Source: Oscillospiraceae bacterium Marseille-Q3528 (GTDB lineage Bacteria > Bacillota > Clostridia > Lachnospirales > Lachnospiraceae). From it: DNA of 64,000 bases. Numbering within the stretch: the stretch's first letter is position 1; each line of letters opens with the position of its first letter. The stretch lies in the NCBI GenBank assembly GCA_018223385.1, contig JAGTTR010000002.1, forward strand, positions 117,521 through 181,520, in the 5' to 3' direction. A model generated the notes under the pieces. That model was not told the DNA's origin. It ran no database searches and worked only from the letters and a program-made list of their open reading frames with translations. A program made the position numbers and the translations under genes. Shown here piece by piece: positions 45,427-53,288 of the stretch.

Positions 45427-48324
45427 TTGCTTGAAAATATCAAAGAAGCCCTGAAATCTGTTTTTCAATCGAGAATGTTCGTCCTTGTCGTCGTGTTCGG
45501 CATCCTGCTGGCGGTGCTGATCCAGCGGATGTTTGCGCTGCAGATCGTCAAGGGTGAGGAATATATGGATACGTTTCAGCTGAAGATCGAGAAGCAGCGG
45601 ACACTTCTGGGTACCCGCGGCACGATCTATGACCGGAACGGGGTGCCGCTGGCTTACAACAAGCTGGCTTATTCCGTGACCATTGAGGATAATGGCACGT
45701 ATGAGACCACAAGGGAAAAGAATGAAACGCTGAACCAGACCATCTACGATCTGATCCAGATCATTGAAAATTACGGCGGCGAGATCGACAATGATTTCCA
45801 GATCATCCTAAATGCCAGCGGACAGTATGAATTTTCCGAGGAGGGAACGAGACTGTCCCGTTTCAAGGCGGATATTTACGGCCGGAAAACCATTGAGGAT
45901 CTGAAACCGCTGGAAGGGACTGCCACGGCAGAGGACGTCATGGATTATCTGTGCGGCAGCAAGAAATATGGCCTTTATGACGCTTCCTTGTACAGCAAGG
46001 ATCCCGAAAAGGCAAAGGCAGAATGCGTGTATACTGATGAGGAGAAGCTGAAGATCGTCACGGTGCGCTATGCCATGGACCAGAACCGGTACCAGAAGTA
46101 TCTGCCCACCACCGTGGCCACCGATGTGTCGGAAGAGACCGTGGCTGCCATTCTGGAGAACAGCGACAGGCTCCAGGGCATCGAGGTGTCCGAGGATACG
46201 ATGCGTGTCTATGCGGACAGCAAATATTTTTCTCATATCCTGGGCTACACGGGCAAGGCTTCCCAGGAAGAGATCGACGAGCTGCAGAAGGAAAATGACG
46301 AGTATACGACAGCGGATGTCATCGGAAAATCCGGGATTGAGCAGTATATGGAGACGACGCTTCGGGGACACAACGGCAGCGAGACGCTGTTTGTCAACAA
46401 CACCGGTAAAGTCATCGAGATTTCCGAGCGGACGGAGCCCACGGCGGGAAATGACGTCTATCTGTCCATTGATGCGGAATATCAGAAAGCGGCCTACGAT
46501 ATTCTGGAGCAGAAGATCGCCGGAATCCTTTATTCCAAGATCGAAAATATCCGGGAATATGTTGCTTCGGAGAAGTCGACAGCCTCTGACATAAAAATCC
46601 CGATTGTTGATGTATACTATGCATTGATCAATAATAATATCATTGACATCTCCCATTTCCAGGAGGATGATGCCACCGATCTGGAGCGGTCGGTGTATGC
46701 GAAATACCTGTCCCGGCAGGAAGGGGTTCTGTCTTCCATAGAGGCCATGCTGAACAATGCCAACGCACCGGCCTACAAGGATGCGTCTTCCGATATGAAG
46801 GAGTACATGAGCTATATCGTGAACACCTATCTGATGAAGACCACGGGAATCCTGAATGCGGACAAGGTGGATACGAAGGATGCAACGTATGTGGACTGGA
46901 CAAAGAACGAGGTCATCAACCTGTCCACGTACTTGAATTACGCGATTTCCAAGGGCTGGATCGACGTATCCCGGCTGAATCTGGATACCAAGTATCTGAA
47001 TTCCCAGGAGGCGTATACCACGCTGGTGGGTGCCATCGTTGACGGTCTGCGCACCGACAACGAATTCGGCAAGCTGGTGTACAAATATATGATCAAAAAC
47101 GATCAGCTCACCGGCAGAGAGGTCTGCCTGCTGCTCTTTGATCAGAAGGTGCTTTCCTACGATGACCAGGCCATTTCCGGCCTGCAGAGCGGCACTGTGA
47201 CAGCCTATGCTTTTATCAAGGAAAAGATCCGCAACCTGGAGATCACACCGGCCCAGCTGGCGCTGGACCCGTGCTCCGGCTCGGTGGTCATGGTAGATCC
47301 CAAGGACGGCACACTGCTGGCCCTAGTGAGCTACCCGGGCTATGACAATAACCGGCTGGCCAATACGGTAGATTCCGCCTACTATGCCCAGCTGAACCGG
47401 GATCTGTCCAGCCCCTTCTACAACCACGCCACTCAGGAGCGCACGGCGCCCGGTTCTACCTTTAAACCGGTGAGTGCCATTGCCGGACTGGAGGAGGGCG
47501 TGATCTCTCTGGGAGAGTACATCACAGACCGGGGCATTTTTGAGGACATTCAGCCGTCCTCCCCGCGCTGCTGGATCTACACGAGCAGCGGTGCCACCCA
47601 CGGCTCCATCAATGTGGTGCAGGCACTGGAGCACTCCTGTAACTATTTCTTCTATGAGGTAGGCTATCGTCTGGGTATGACCAATTCCTCCAGAGACAGC
47701 TACAACAGTGATACCAGTCTTGCCAGACTGTCCAAGTACGCCAAAATGTTTGGCTTTGAGGACACCACAGGGCTGGAGATCCCGGAGACCACACCGCAGT
47801 TTTCTGATCAGGATGCGGTGCGTTCCGCCATCGGACAGGGCAGCCATGCATACTCCACGGCGCAGCTGGGCCGGTATGTGGCAGCCATCGCCAACAGCGG
47901 AACGGTTTATGATCTGACCTTACTTTCCAAGGTGACAGATTCGGCAGGAAATCTGGTACAAGATTACTCGCCTTCTATATATAATCAGGTCAATATTTCC
48001 AGCACATCCTGGAACGCAGTGCATCAGGGCATGCGTGCCGTGATCGAAAGCACGGCATCCTACAAGGACATGCAGATCGACGCTGCCGGCAAGACCGGTA
48101 CGGCGCAGCAGTCCACCAGCCGCCCGAACCATGCGCTCTTTATCGGATATGCACCTTATAACGATCCGCAGCTTGCGCTGTCCTGCCGTATCGCCTTTGG
48201 CTATACGTCCAGTAATGCGGCTGAGGTATGCCGGGATATCATGAAGTATTACTTCAACCTGGAAAATAAGGACGATATATTGAACGGTACCGCTTCAGAG
48301 GCGGGCAGTGTGATTGGCGACTAG
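45427..48324 (+). CDS. Penicillin-binding protein 2 (elongation transpeptidase), long form
   Basis: A 965-residue class B PBP that cross-links peptidoglycan in lateral wall growth. It has an N-terminal anchor helix (about 17-38), a dimerisation/pedestal domain (to about 330) and a transpeptidase domain. Active-site motifs are STFK (SxxK, in ERTAPGSTFKPV), SCN (HSCNYFF) and KTG (AGKTGTAQ). About 200 residues (about 375-605) are inserted between the start of the transpeptidase domain and the PCSGSVVMVDPKDG strand. Start is TTG 45427 with GAAGGAG upstream. It is placed after mreD, as in other clostridia. Confidence 0.94.
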   Translation: MLENIKEALKSVFQSRMFVLVVVFGILLAVLIQRMFALQIVKGEEYMDTFQLKIEKQRTLLGTRGTIYDRNGVPLAYNKLAYSVTIEDNGTYETTREKNETLNQTIYDLIQIIENYGGEIDNDFQIILNASGQYEFSEEGTRLSRFKADIYGRKTIEDLKPLEGTATAEDVMDYLCGSKKYGLYDASLYSKDPEKAKAECVYTDEEKLKIVTVRYAMDQNRYQKYLPTTVATDVSEETVAAILENSDRLQGIEVSEDTMRVYADSKYFSHILGYTGKASQEEIDELQKENDEYTTADVIGKSGIEQYMETTLRGHNGSETLFVNNTGKVIEISERTEPTAGNDVYLSIDAEYQKAAYDILEQKIAGILYSKIENIREYVASEKSTASDIKIPIVDVYYALINNNIIDISHFQEDDATDLERSVYAKYLSRQEGVLSSIEAMLNNANAPAYKDASSDMKEYMSYIVNTYLMKTTGILNADKVDTKDATYVDWTKNEVINLSTYLNYAISKGWIDVSRLNLDTKYLNSQEAYTTLVGAIVDGLRTDNEFGKLVYKYMIKNDQLTGREVCLLLFDQKVLSYDDQAISGLQSGTVTAYAFIKEKIRNLEITPAQLALDPCSGSVVMVDPKDGTLLALVSYPGYDNNRLANTVDSAYYAQLNRDLSSPFYNHATQERTAPGSTFKPVSAIAGLEEGVISLGEYITDRGIFEDIQPSSPRCWIYTSSGATHGSINVVQALEHSCNYFFYEVGYRLGMTNSSRDSYNSDTSLARLSKYAKMFGFEDTTGLEIPETTPQFSDQDAVRSAIGQGSHAYSTAQLGRYVAAIANSGTVYDLTLLSKVTDSAGNLVQDYSPSIYNQVNISSTSWNAVHQGMRAVIESTASYKDMQIDAAGKTGTAQQSTSRPNHALFIGYAPYNDPQLALSCRIAFGYTSSNAAEVCRDIMKYYFNLENKDDILNGTASEAGSVIGD

Positions 48325-48351
48325 GTAAGGAGGGATACAGTTATCAGCCCG

Positions 48352-48984
48352 GTGGTCATTAAGAGCAGCTCACAGGGAATGGTGCTCCGGCTGGATCCGG
48401 CGCTTCCGTTCGAAGAACTGAAAGAGGCAGTGGCGGAGAAATTCCGGGAATCCGCTGACTTTTTCAAAGATGCAAAGGTGGCACTGGCCTTTGATGGCCG
48501 GGAACTTACAGAAGAACAGGAAATGGAACTATTGCAGGTCATCGATGAGAATACGAGACTGAAGGTATACTGCATCGTTGACCGGGAACATTTGGAGAAA
48601 AGAAAAGAGGACAGGCAGGACGAAGAAGAACTGAAAAACATTGGGCAGTTCTTCCGGGGTACCTTACGTTTCGGACAGGTGCTGGAGTCGGAGACCGGCA
48701 TTGTGATCATCGGCGATGTGGAGCCGGGGGCACAGGTCATCGCCAGAGGCAGCGTGGTTGTCATCGGCCATCTGAAAGGAACGGTATACGCGCAGAGCCC
48801 GGAGCCGGGAGAAGCCTTCGTGGCGGCTCTCTACATGGAACCGGAGCTGATCAGGATCGGAATGTACACAAGAAAAAGCAGAGTAAAGAGAAGCGGCGGC
48901 CCTATGCGGCCGAAAATGTGCCGCGTGAAAAATGACAGACTCTGTTTTGAGACCATTCATGGAACAAACCTTCTGGAGGAATGA
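48352..48984 (+). CDS. minC: Septum site-determining protein MinC
   Basis: A protein of about 210 residues that inhibits FtsZ assembly together with MinD. The N-terminal domain (about 1-85) is followed by a right-handed beta-helix domain (about 100-200, TGIVIIGDVEPGAQVIARGSVVVIGHLKGTVYA), the MinD-binding part. I give the GTG at 48352, but this is 17 bases from the strong AAGGAGGG site (48327-48334); an ATC three codons earlier (48343) is better spaced and would add I-S-P. minD follows, overlapping region spacing two bases. Confidence 0.93.
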   Translation: MVIKSSSQGMVLRLDPALPFEELKEAVAEKFRESADFFKDAKVALAFDGRELTEEQEMELLQVIDENTRLKVYCIVDREHLEKRKEDRQDEEELKNIGQFFRGTLRFGQVLESETGIVIIGDVEPGAQVIARGSVVVIGHLKGTVYAQSPEPGEAFVAALYMEPELIRIGMYTRKSRVKRSGGPMRPKMCRVKNDRLCFETIHGTNLLEE

Positions 48985-48986
48985 GT

Positions 48987-49796
48987 ATGAGTCAGGTAAT
49001 TGTTGTTACATCCGGAAAAGGCGGTGTCGGGAAAACGACTTCCGCAGCGAACATAGGGACAGGTCTTGCCAGACTGGGATATAAAGTTGTATTGATCGAT
49101 ACAGATATCGGGCTTCGGAATCTGGACGTGGTCATGGGGCTGGAGAACCGCATCGTCTATAATCTGGTGGATGTGGTGGAGGGAAACTGCCGGATCCGGC
49201 AGGCGCTCATCCGGGATCGGCGGTATTCCACGCTGTATCTCATGCCATCGGCCCAGACCAGGGACAAGACCGCGGTATCTCCTCAGCAGATGAAGAAGCT
49301 GGTGGAAGAGCTGCGGGATGAGTTTGATTTTGTGCTGCTGGACTGCCCGGCAGGCATCGAGCAGGGCTTTCAGAACGCCGTGGCCGCGGCTGACCGGGCC
49401 ATTGTGGTCACCACACCGGAGGTATCGGCCATCCGAGATGCTGACCGGGTCATCGGTCTTCTGACCGCCGGGGATATGCCGAAGATCGATCTGGTCATCA
49501 ATCGGATCCGCATCGATATGGTGCGAAGAGGGGACATGATGTCCATTGAAGATGTGGTGGGCCTGCTGGCCGTGGATCTTCTGGGCATTGTACCGGATGA
49601 CGAAAATATCGTTGTTTCCACGAATCAAGGGGAGCCGCTGGTGGGGACAGACTGCCCGGCAGGGGAAGCCTACCGGAATATCAGCTGTCGGCTTGCCGGG
49701 GAAGAGGTGCCGTTTATGGAGCTGGATCATACCGGCGGGCTGCTGGCCCGGTTCCGGCATCTGTTCCGGAAGAATAAGGAGGCGGCCGCCGGATGA
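48987..49796 (+). CDS. minD: Septum site-determining protein MinD
   Basis: A 269-residue membrane-associated ATPase of the ParA/MinD group. It has the deviant Walker A KGGVGKTT (11-18), the switch segment DTDIGLRNLDVVMGLENR, and DCPAGIEQGF. The C-terminal amphipathic membrane-targeting helix is visible (LLARFRHLFRKNKE). It recruits MinC to the membrane. ATG 48987 is 7 bases from GGAGG; an ATG at 48981 is too close. Its stop overlaps the minE start (ATGA). Confidence 0.96.
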   Translation: MSQVIVVTSGKGGVGKTTSAANIGTGLARLGYKVVLIDTDIGLRNLDVVMGLENRIVYNLVDVVEGNCRIRQALIRDRRYSTLYLMPSAQTRDKTAVSPQQMKKLVEELRDEFDFVLLDCPAGIEQGFQNAVAAADRAIVVTTPEVSAIRDADRVIGLLTAGDMPKIDLVINRIRIDMVRRGDMMSIEDVVGLLAVDLLGIVPDDENIVVSTNQGEPLVGTDCPAGEAYRNISCRLAGEEVPFMELDHTGGLLARFRHLFRKNKEAAAG

Positions 49797-50092
49797 GACT
49801 GATGGATTTTTTCAGGAAAAAGAATTCCAGGGACATTGCCCGTGACCGCTTGAAGCTGCTGCTTGTATCTGACCGGGCAAGCTGTTCTCCGGAGATCATG
49901 GAAGCGATCAAGAACGATATGATACAGGTCATTTCAAAGTACATGGTGATCGATACGGAAGGGATGGACATTCAGATCACCACCGCAGACGAAGGACATA
50001 AGAAAATGCCGGTGCTGTTTGCGAACATTCCCATCCGTGACATAAAAACTACAGAAAATAAGGTGTTTGGATGTTTAAACAATATCAGTTGA
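49793..50092 (+). CDS. minE: Cell division topological specificity factor MinE
   Basis: A 99-residue MinE. The N-terminal membrane-binding helix MRLMDFFRKK, the MinD-contact region (RDRLKLLLVSDRASCSPEIMEAIKNDMIQVISKYM, about 18-52) and the C-terminal dimerisation strands are present. It stimulates MinD ATPase, so this bacterium should have an oscillating Min system rather than DivIVA-only placement. It overlaps minD by 4 bases and rodA by 22 bases. Confidence 0.94.
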   Translation: MRLMDFFRKKNSRDIARDRLKLLLVSDRASCSPEIMEAIKNDMIQVISKYMVIDTEGMDIQITTADEGHKKMPVLFANIPIRDIKTTENKVFGCLNNIS

Positions 50093-51198
50093 AAAATTAT
50101 AATTTCCGTCTGATTGTTCTGGTTTTAGCCTTAAGTATCATGGGAATACTCGTGATAGGAAGTGCCAAGGAAAGCTCCCAGATCAAACAGATCATCGGCC
50201 TGGGCCTAAGCCTTGTGGTTATGGTGGTGGCTTCTCTGGTGGATTATACGTGGCTTCTGAAGCTGCAGTGGCTCATGTATGCCGGCAGTATCGCCATCCT
50301 GGCGGCGGTCATCTTTTTCGGAAAAGAGGTCAACGGTTCCAGACGGTGGTTTGAGATCCCCCATATCGGGCTGACCTTCCAGCCGGCGGAGCTTGTGAAG
50401 ATCCTGATGATCCTGTTTTTTGCAAAATTTTTCATGGATCATCAGGAAGAGCTGCAGCAGAAAAACCGGACAGTGCTCATCGCAGTGGGACTGGCGGCGC
50501 CGCTTTTGCTTCTCGTGTACAAGCAGCCGGACCTTTCCACGACCATCTGCATGACGCTGATCTTCTGCACGATGATCTACATTTCCGGCATCAGCTATAA
50601 ATGGGTGCTGGGGGTACTGGGCGTTGCGCTGCCGGTGGGCATTATCTTTTTCAGCATTATCCTGAACCCGGATCAGACGCTGATCCAGGGCTATCAGGCG
50701 GGACGTATTCTGGCCTGGCTGTATCCGGAAAAATACCCGGATCTGGCCTATCAGCAGCAGAATTCCATCATGGCCATCGGCTCCGGGCAGCTGTCCGGCA
50801 AGGGTCTGGCCAACAACGTCATCGCTTCCGTGAAGAACGGAAACTTCATTTCCGAGCCGCAGACGGATTTTATTTTCGCAGTGGCAGGAGAAGAATTGGG
50901 TTTTATCGGAAGTTGTGCTATAATTATCTTAATCTTCCTGATCGTTTTTGAACTTCTGCGCATGGCCGGGAAGGCCAGAGACTTTTCCGGAAGAGTGATC
51001 TGCTGTGGAATGGCTGCCCTGATCGGCTTTCAGAGCTTCCTGAACATCGCAGTTGCCACGGGACTGATCCCCAACACGGGTATCCCGCTTCCCTTTGTCA
51101 GCTACGGACTCACCTCGCTGGTCAGCCTGTATGCGGGAATCGGCATTGTCCTGAACGTGGGACTACAGACATCTTACAGTAATTACAGGAGAGACTGA
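50071..51198 (+). CDS. rodA: Rod-shape glycosyltransferase RodA (SEDS family)
   Basis: A 375-residue SEDS peptidoglycan polymerase with ten predicted membrane helices. Conserved segments are GKEVNGSRRWFEI, FQPAELVKILMILFFAKF, QPDLSTTICMTLIF (with the catalytic Asp), and the C-terminal TGIPLPFVSYGLTSLVSLYAGIGIVLNV. It pairs with PBP2, encoded 2 kb upstream. Its start lies inside the end of minE. FtsW/SpoVE are relatives, but the neighbouring elongation genes favour RodA. Confidence 0.92.
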   Translation: MFKQYQLKNYNFRLIVLVLALSIMGILVIGSAKESSQIKQIIGLGLSLVVMVVASLVDYTWLLKLQWLMYAGSIAILAAVIFFGKEVNGSRRWFEIPHIGLTFQPAELVKILMILFFAKFFMDHQEELQQKNRTVLIAVGLAAPLLLLVYKQPDLSTTICMTLIFCTMIYISGISYKWVLGVLGVALPVGIIFFSIILNPDQTLIQGYQAGRILAWLYPEKYPDLAYQQQNSIMAIGSGQLSGKGLANNVIASVKNGNFISEPQTDFIFAVAGEELGFIGSCAIIILIFLIVFELLRMAGKARDFSGRVICCGMAALIGFQSFLNIAVATGLIPNTGIPLPFVSYGLTSLVSLYAGIGIVLNVGLQTSYSNYRRD

Positions 51199-51200
51199 AT

Positions 51201-51596
51201 ATGAATATCGGCTTAATCGCACATGATTCGAAGAAAATCCTGATGCAGAATTTCTGCATCGCCTACCGGAATATTCTCGTGAAGCATCATCTGTTTGCCA
51301 CGGGAACGACCGGCCGCCTCATCGAGGAGGCAACCAATTTAAGCGTGCGCAAATATGCGCCGGGTATCACCGGCGGCGCGGTGCAGCTGTGCGCGGACAT
51401 CGAGATGAACACCATTGACCTGGTGATCTTTCTGCGGGATCCGCTGACAAAGAAACCAAAGGAGCCGGAGATCAACGATATTGTACGGCTGTGCGATATG
51501 CACAATATCCCTCTGGCCACCAATCTGGCGTCTGCGGAGCTTCTGGTGAAAGCCATGAACCGCGGGGATATGGAGTGGCGGGGTGTGTTCCGCTAG
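51201..51596 (+). CDS. MgsA-like protein lacking key catalytic residues
   Basis: A 131-residue methylglyoxal synthase-fold protein. FATGTTGRL, the phosphate-binding loop, and HNIPLATNLASAELL are well kept. In an ungapped alignment with E. coli MgsA, as recalled, the catalytic base Asp71 (GGDQQ) becomes Ala60 (GGAVQ), His98 becomes Lys87 and Asp101 becomes Glu90; Asp20 (Asp9) and Asp91 (Asp80) remain. It therefore may not make methylglyoxal from dihydroxyacetone phosphate, and could be a ligand-binding relative. It starts 2 bases after rodA and overlaps the carboxypeptidase gene start by 14 bases. Confidence 0.82.
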   Translation: MNIGLIAHDSKKILMQNFCIAYRNILVKHHLFATGTTGRLIEEATNLSVRKYAPGITGGAVQLCADIEMNTIDLVIFLRDPLTKKPKEPEINDIVRLCDMHNIPLATNLASAELLVKAMNRGDMEWRGVFR

Positions 51597-52566
51597 AAGG
51601 CGGGCGGCCGCTCTGGCCGGGAGCTTGGCAGTTCTGCTGTCCGTATCCGGCTGTTCTGCCCAGGAGGAGCTGGTGCTTTCCTATGACAACAGCTCTGCCC
51701 TGTACGGCATGGCTGCCCAGGATGAGACGGCTTCCGAGACGGTGGATTTCTTTGCTTCGGATCTGTGCGTGACTGATGCTGATGTAAACAATGAGGCTGG
51801 CAATGATTTTACGTCCGCTTCCTCCGGTGTCTTTGATACCACAACGGGCGAAGTGGTCTATGCCGATAACGTATTTGAACGGCTCTATCCGGCCAGCACC
51901 ACCAAGATCATGACGGCGCTGGTGGCGCTGAAATATGGCAATCTTTCGGATACGGTGACCGTGAGCGCCGATGCACTGAACCTAGAAGAGGGTTCCTCTG
52001 TCTGTTATCTGAAGGAGGGGGATCAGCTGACGCTGGAGCAGTGTCTGTACGGCCTCCTGATCAAGTCCGGCAATGACGCCGCCAATGCCATTGCGGAGAC
52101 AGTGAGCGGAAGCAGTGATGCCTTTGTGGCGCTGATGAACCAGGAAGCAGCCGCCCTGGGGGCGGTGGACACTCATTTCGTCAATCCCAGCGGCCTTCAC
52201 GACGAGAATCACTACACGACGGCTTACGACCTGTACCTGATCTTCCAGGAAGCACTGAAAAATGAGACCTTCCGCACCATCATTCATACAGACCGGTATC
52301 TGACGGCCTATACGAGTGCGGCGGGAGAGCGGATCAGTGTGACGTGGAGTACCACGAACCAGTATCTGACAAAAGAAGCGGACGCACCGGAGACCATCAC
52401 CGTTGTGGGCGGCAAGACAGGCACCACACTGGCGGCAGGCTCCTGCCTGATCCTGCTCAGCGAGAACGCGGCAGGCGAGGAAAACATCACCGTTGTGATG
52501 AAATCCAAGGATAAAACGACCCTTTACACAGAAATGACAGAATTATTGAATAAAACAGTGAAATAA
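51583..52566 (+). CDS. D-alanyl-D-alanine carboxypeptidase, predicted lipoprotein
   Basis: A 327-residue serine peptidase of the S11 (DacA/DacF) family that trims the terminal D-Ala from peptidoglycan stem peptides. Motifs are SxxK in LYPASTTKIMTAL, SGN in KSGNDAANAIA and KTG in GGKTGTTLA. The N-terminus (Arg-rich, hydrophobic, then VSGC at about 22-25) is a lipobox, so it is probably lipid-anchored; there is no C-terminal amphipathic anchor. Start GTG 51583 overlaps the MgsA-like gene, with GGAG 7 bases upstream. It closes the mre-min-rodA run. Confidence 0.9.
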   Translation: MCSARRRAAALAGSLAVLLSVSGCSAQEELVLSYDNSSALYGMAAQDETASETVDFFASDLCVTDADVNNEAGNDFTSASSGVFDTTTGEVVYADNVFERLYPASTTKIMTALVALKYGNLSDTVTVSADALNLEEGSSVCYLKEGDQLTLEQCLYGLLIKSGNDAANAIAETVSGSSDAFVALMNQEAAALGAVDTHFVNPSGLHDENHYTTAYDLYLIFQEALKNETFRTIIHTDRYLTAYTSAAGERISVTWSTTNQYLTKEADAPETITVVGGKTGTTLAAGSCLILLSENAAGEENITVVMKSKDKTTLYTEMTELLNKTVK

Positions 52567-52569
52567 TGG

Positions 52570-52598
52570 TTGTAAATTCGTCTGATGTGTACTATAAT
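52570..52598 (+). promoter_or_regulatory. Sigma-A promoter of the small P-loop gene
   Basis: TTGTAA (52570-52575) is 17 bases from TATAAT (52593-52598). The leader of about 60 bases has the inverted repeat TTGTAT-N5-ATACAA (52612-52628). Confidence 0.78.
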
Positions 52599-52666
52599 AA
52601 GGGAAAGAAAGTTGTATTTTTTATACAATTTAGATAAAAAATACATAACGCAAGGAGGAGATGTCA

Positions 52667-53089
52667 ATGATACAGTTAATCGTCGGCAAAAAAGGAAAAG
52701 GGAAAACAAAACATCTTTTAGCAAAGGTAAACGATGCGATCAAGGGAGCCAAGGGAAATATCGTTTATCTGGACAAGAGCTCCAAGCATATGTATGAGCT
52801 GAACAACAAGGTTCGTCTCATCAACGTGAAAGACTATGGCATTGAGAACTGCGATGAATTCGTTGGTTTCATCTGCGGCATCATTTCCCAGGACCATGAC
52901 CTGGAAGAATTGTATTTTGACAGTTTCCTTAAGATCGCAGGTCTGGAAGAATGTGAAGATCTTGCTCCGGTATTCGCAAAGCTTGACAAGATCAGCGAGA
53001 CTTATCATATCAACATCACAATCAGCGTTTCCAAGGATGAATCAGAGCTTCCGGAGGAAGTAAAGTCGAAGATTATTGTTTCCTTATAA
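52667..53089 (+). CDS. Small P-loop protein of unknown function
   Basis: A 140-residue soluble protein whose only clear motif is an N-terminal Walker A, GKKGKGKT (7-14). A short strand-helix pattern follows (GNIVYLDKSSKHMYELNNKVRLINVKDYG), and a C-terminal strand (HINITISVSKDESELP). It resembles a minimal ATPase core of about 140 residues, found in related clostridia, I believe, but I cannot assign a role. Start ATG 52667 is 8 bases from GGAGG; an ATG at 52661 is too close. It has its own promoter and terminator, so it is monocistronic. Confidence 0.8.
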   Translation: MIQLIVGKKGKGKTKHLLAKVNDAIKGAKGNIVYLDKSSKHMYELNNKVRLINVKDYGIENCDEFVGFICGIISQDHDLEELYFDSFLKIAGLEECEDLAPVFAKLDKISETYHINITISVSKDESELPEEVKSKIIVSL

Positions 53090-53121
53090 GAGAAAAGGAG
53101 ACATCCGATCAGATACATAGG

Positions 53122-53170
53122 AGACAGGGCGGGAATACACAGAAGGCGTGTGTTTTTGCCCTGTCTTTTC
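53122..53170 (+). terminator. Rho-independent terminator after the small P-loop gene
   Basis: AGACAGGGC (53122-53130) pairs with GCCCTGTCT (53158-53166), followed by TTTC. It has a long loop of 27 bases. Confidence 0.8.
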
Positions 53171-53215
53171 ATCCGTGGAAATTGTGTGAACGGGTCTTTT
53201 TTTATAGGAAAATTG

Positions 53216-53224
53216 TGTTATAAT
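53216..53224 (+). promoter_or_regulatory. Extended -10 promoter upstream of the structured leader
   Basis: TGTTATAAT (TATAAT 53219-53224, extended TGT) with no good -35 at the right distance. Transcription would start near 53231, so the structured region that follows would be 5' leader of the HlyD-like gene. Confidence 0.6.
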
Positions 53225-53226
53225 AA

Positions 53227-53279
53227 GATGCGTTGGAAAAATGAGCGACGCCGCAGGCGGCATTTATTTTTCCTGCATC
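53227..53279 (+). ncRNA. 5' hairpin domain of the structured leader
   Basis: Nested complementary arms: GATGC/GCATC (53227-53231, 53275-53279), GGAAAAAT/ATTTTTCC (53235-53242, 53266-53273) and GCCGC/GCGGC (53250-53254, 53257-53261). The outermost arm may overlap the transcript start. GC-rich hairpin plus ATTTATTTTT could also work as a weak terminator. Confidence 0.5.
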
Positions 53280-53288
53280 GTCATCGAA

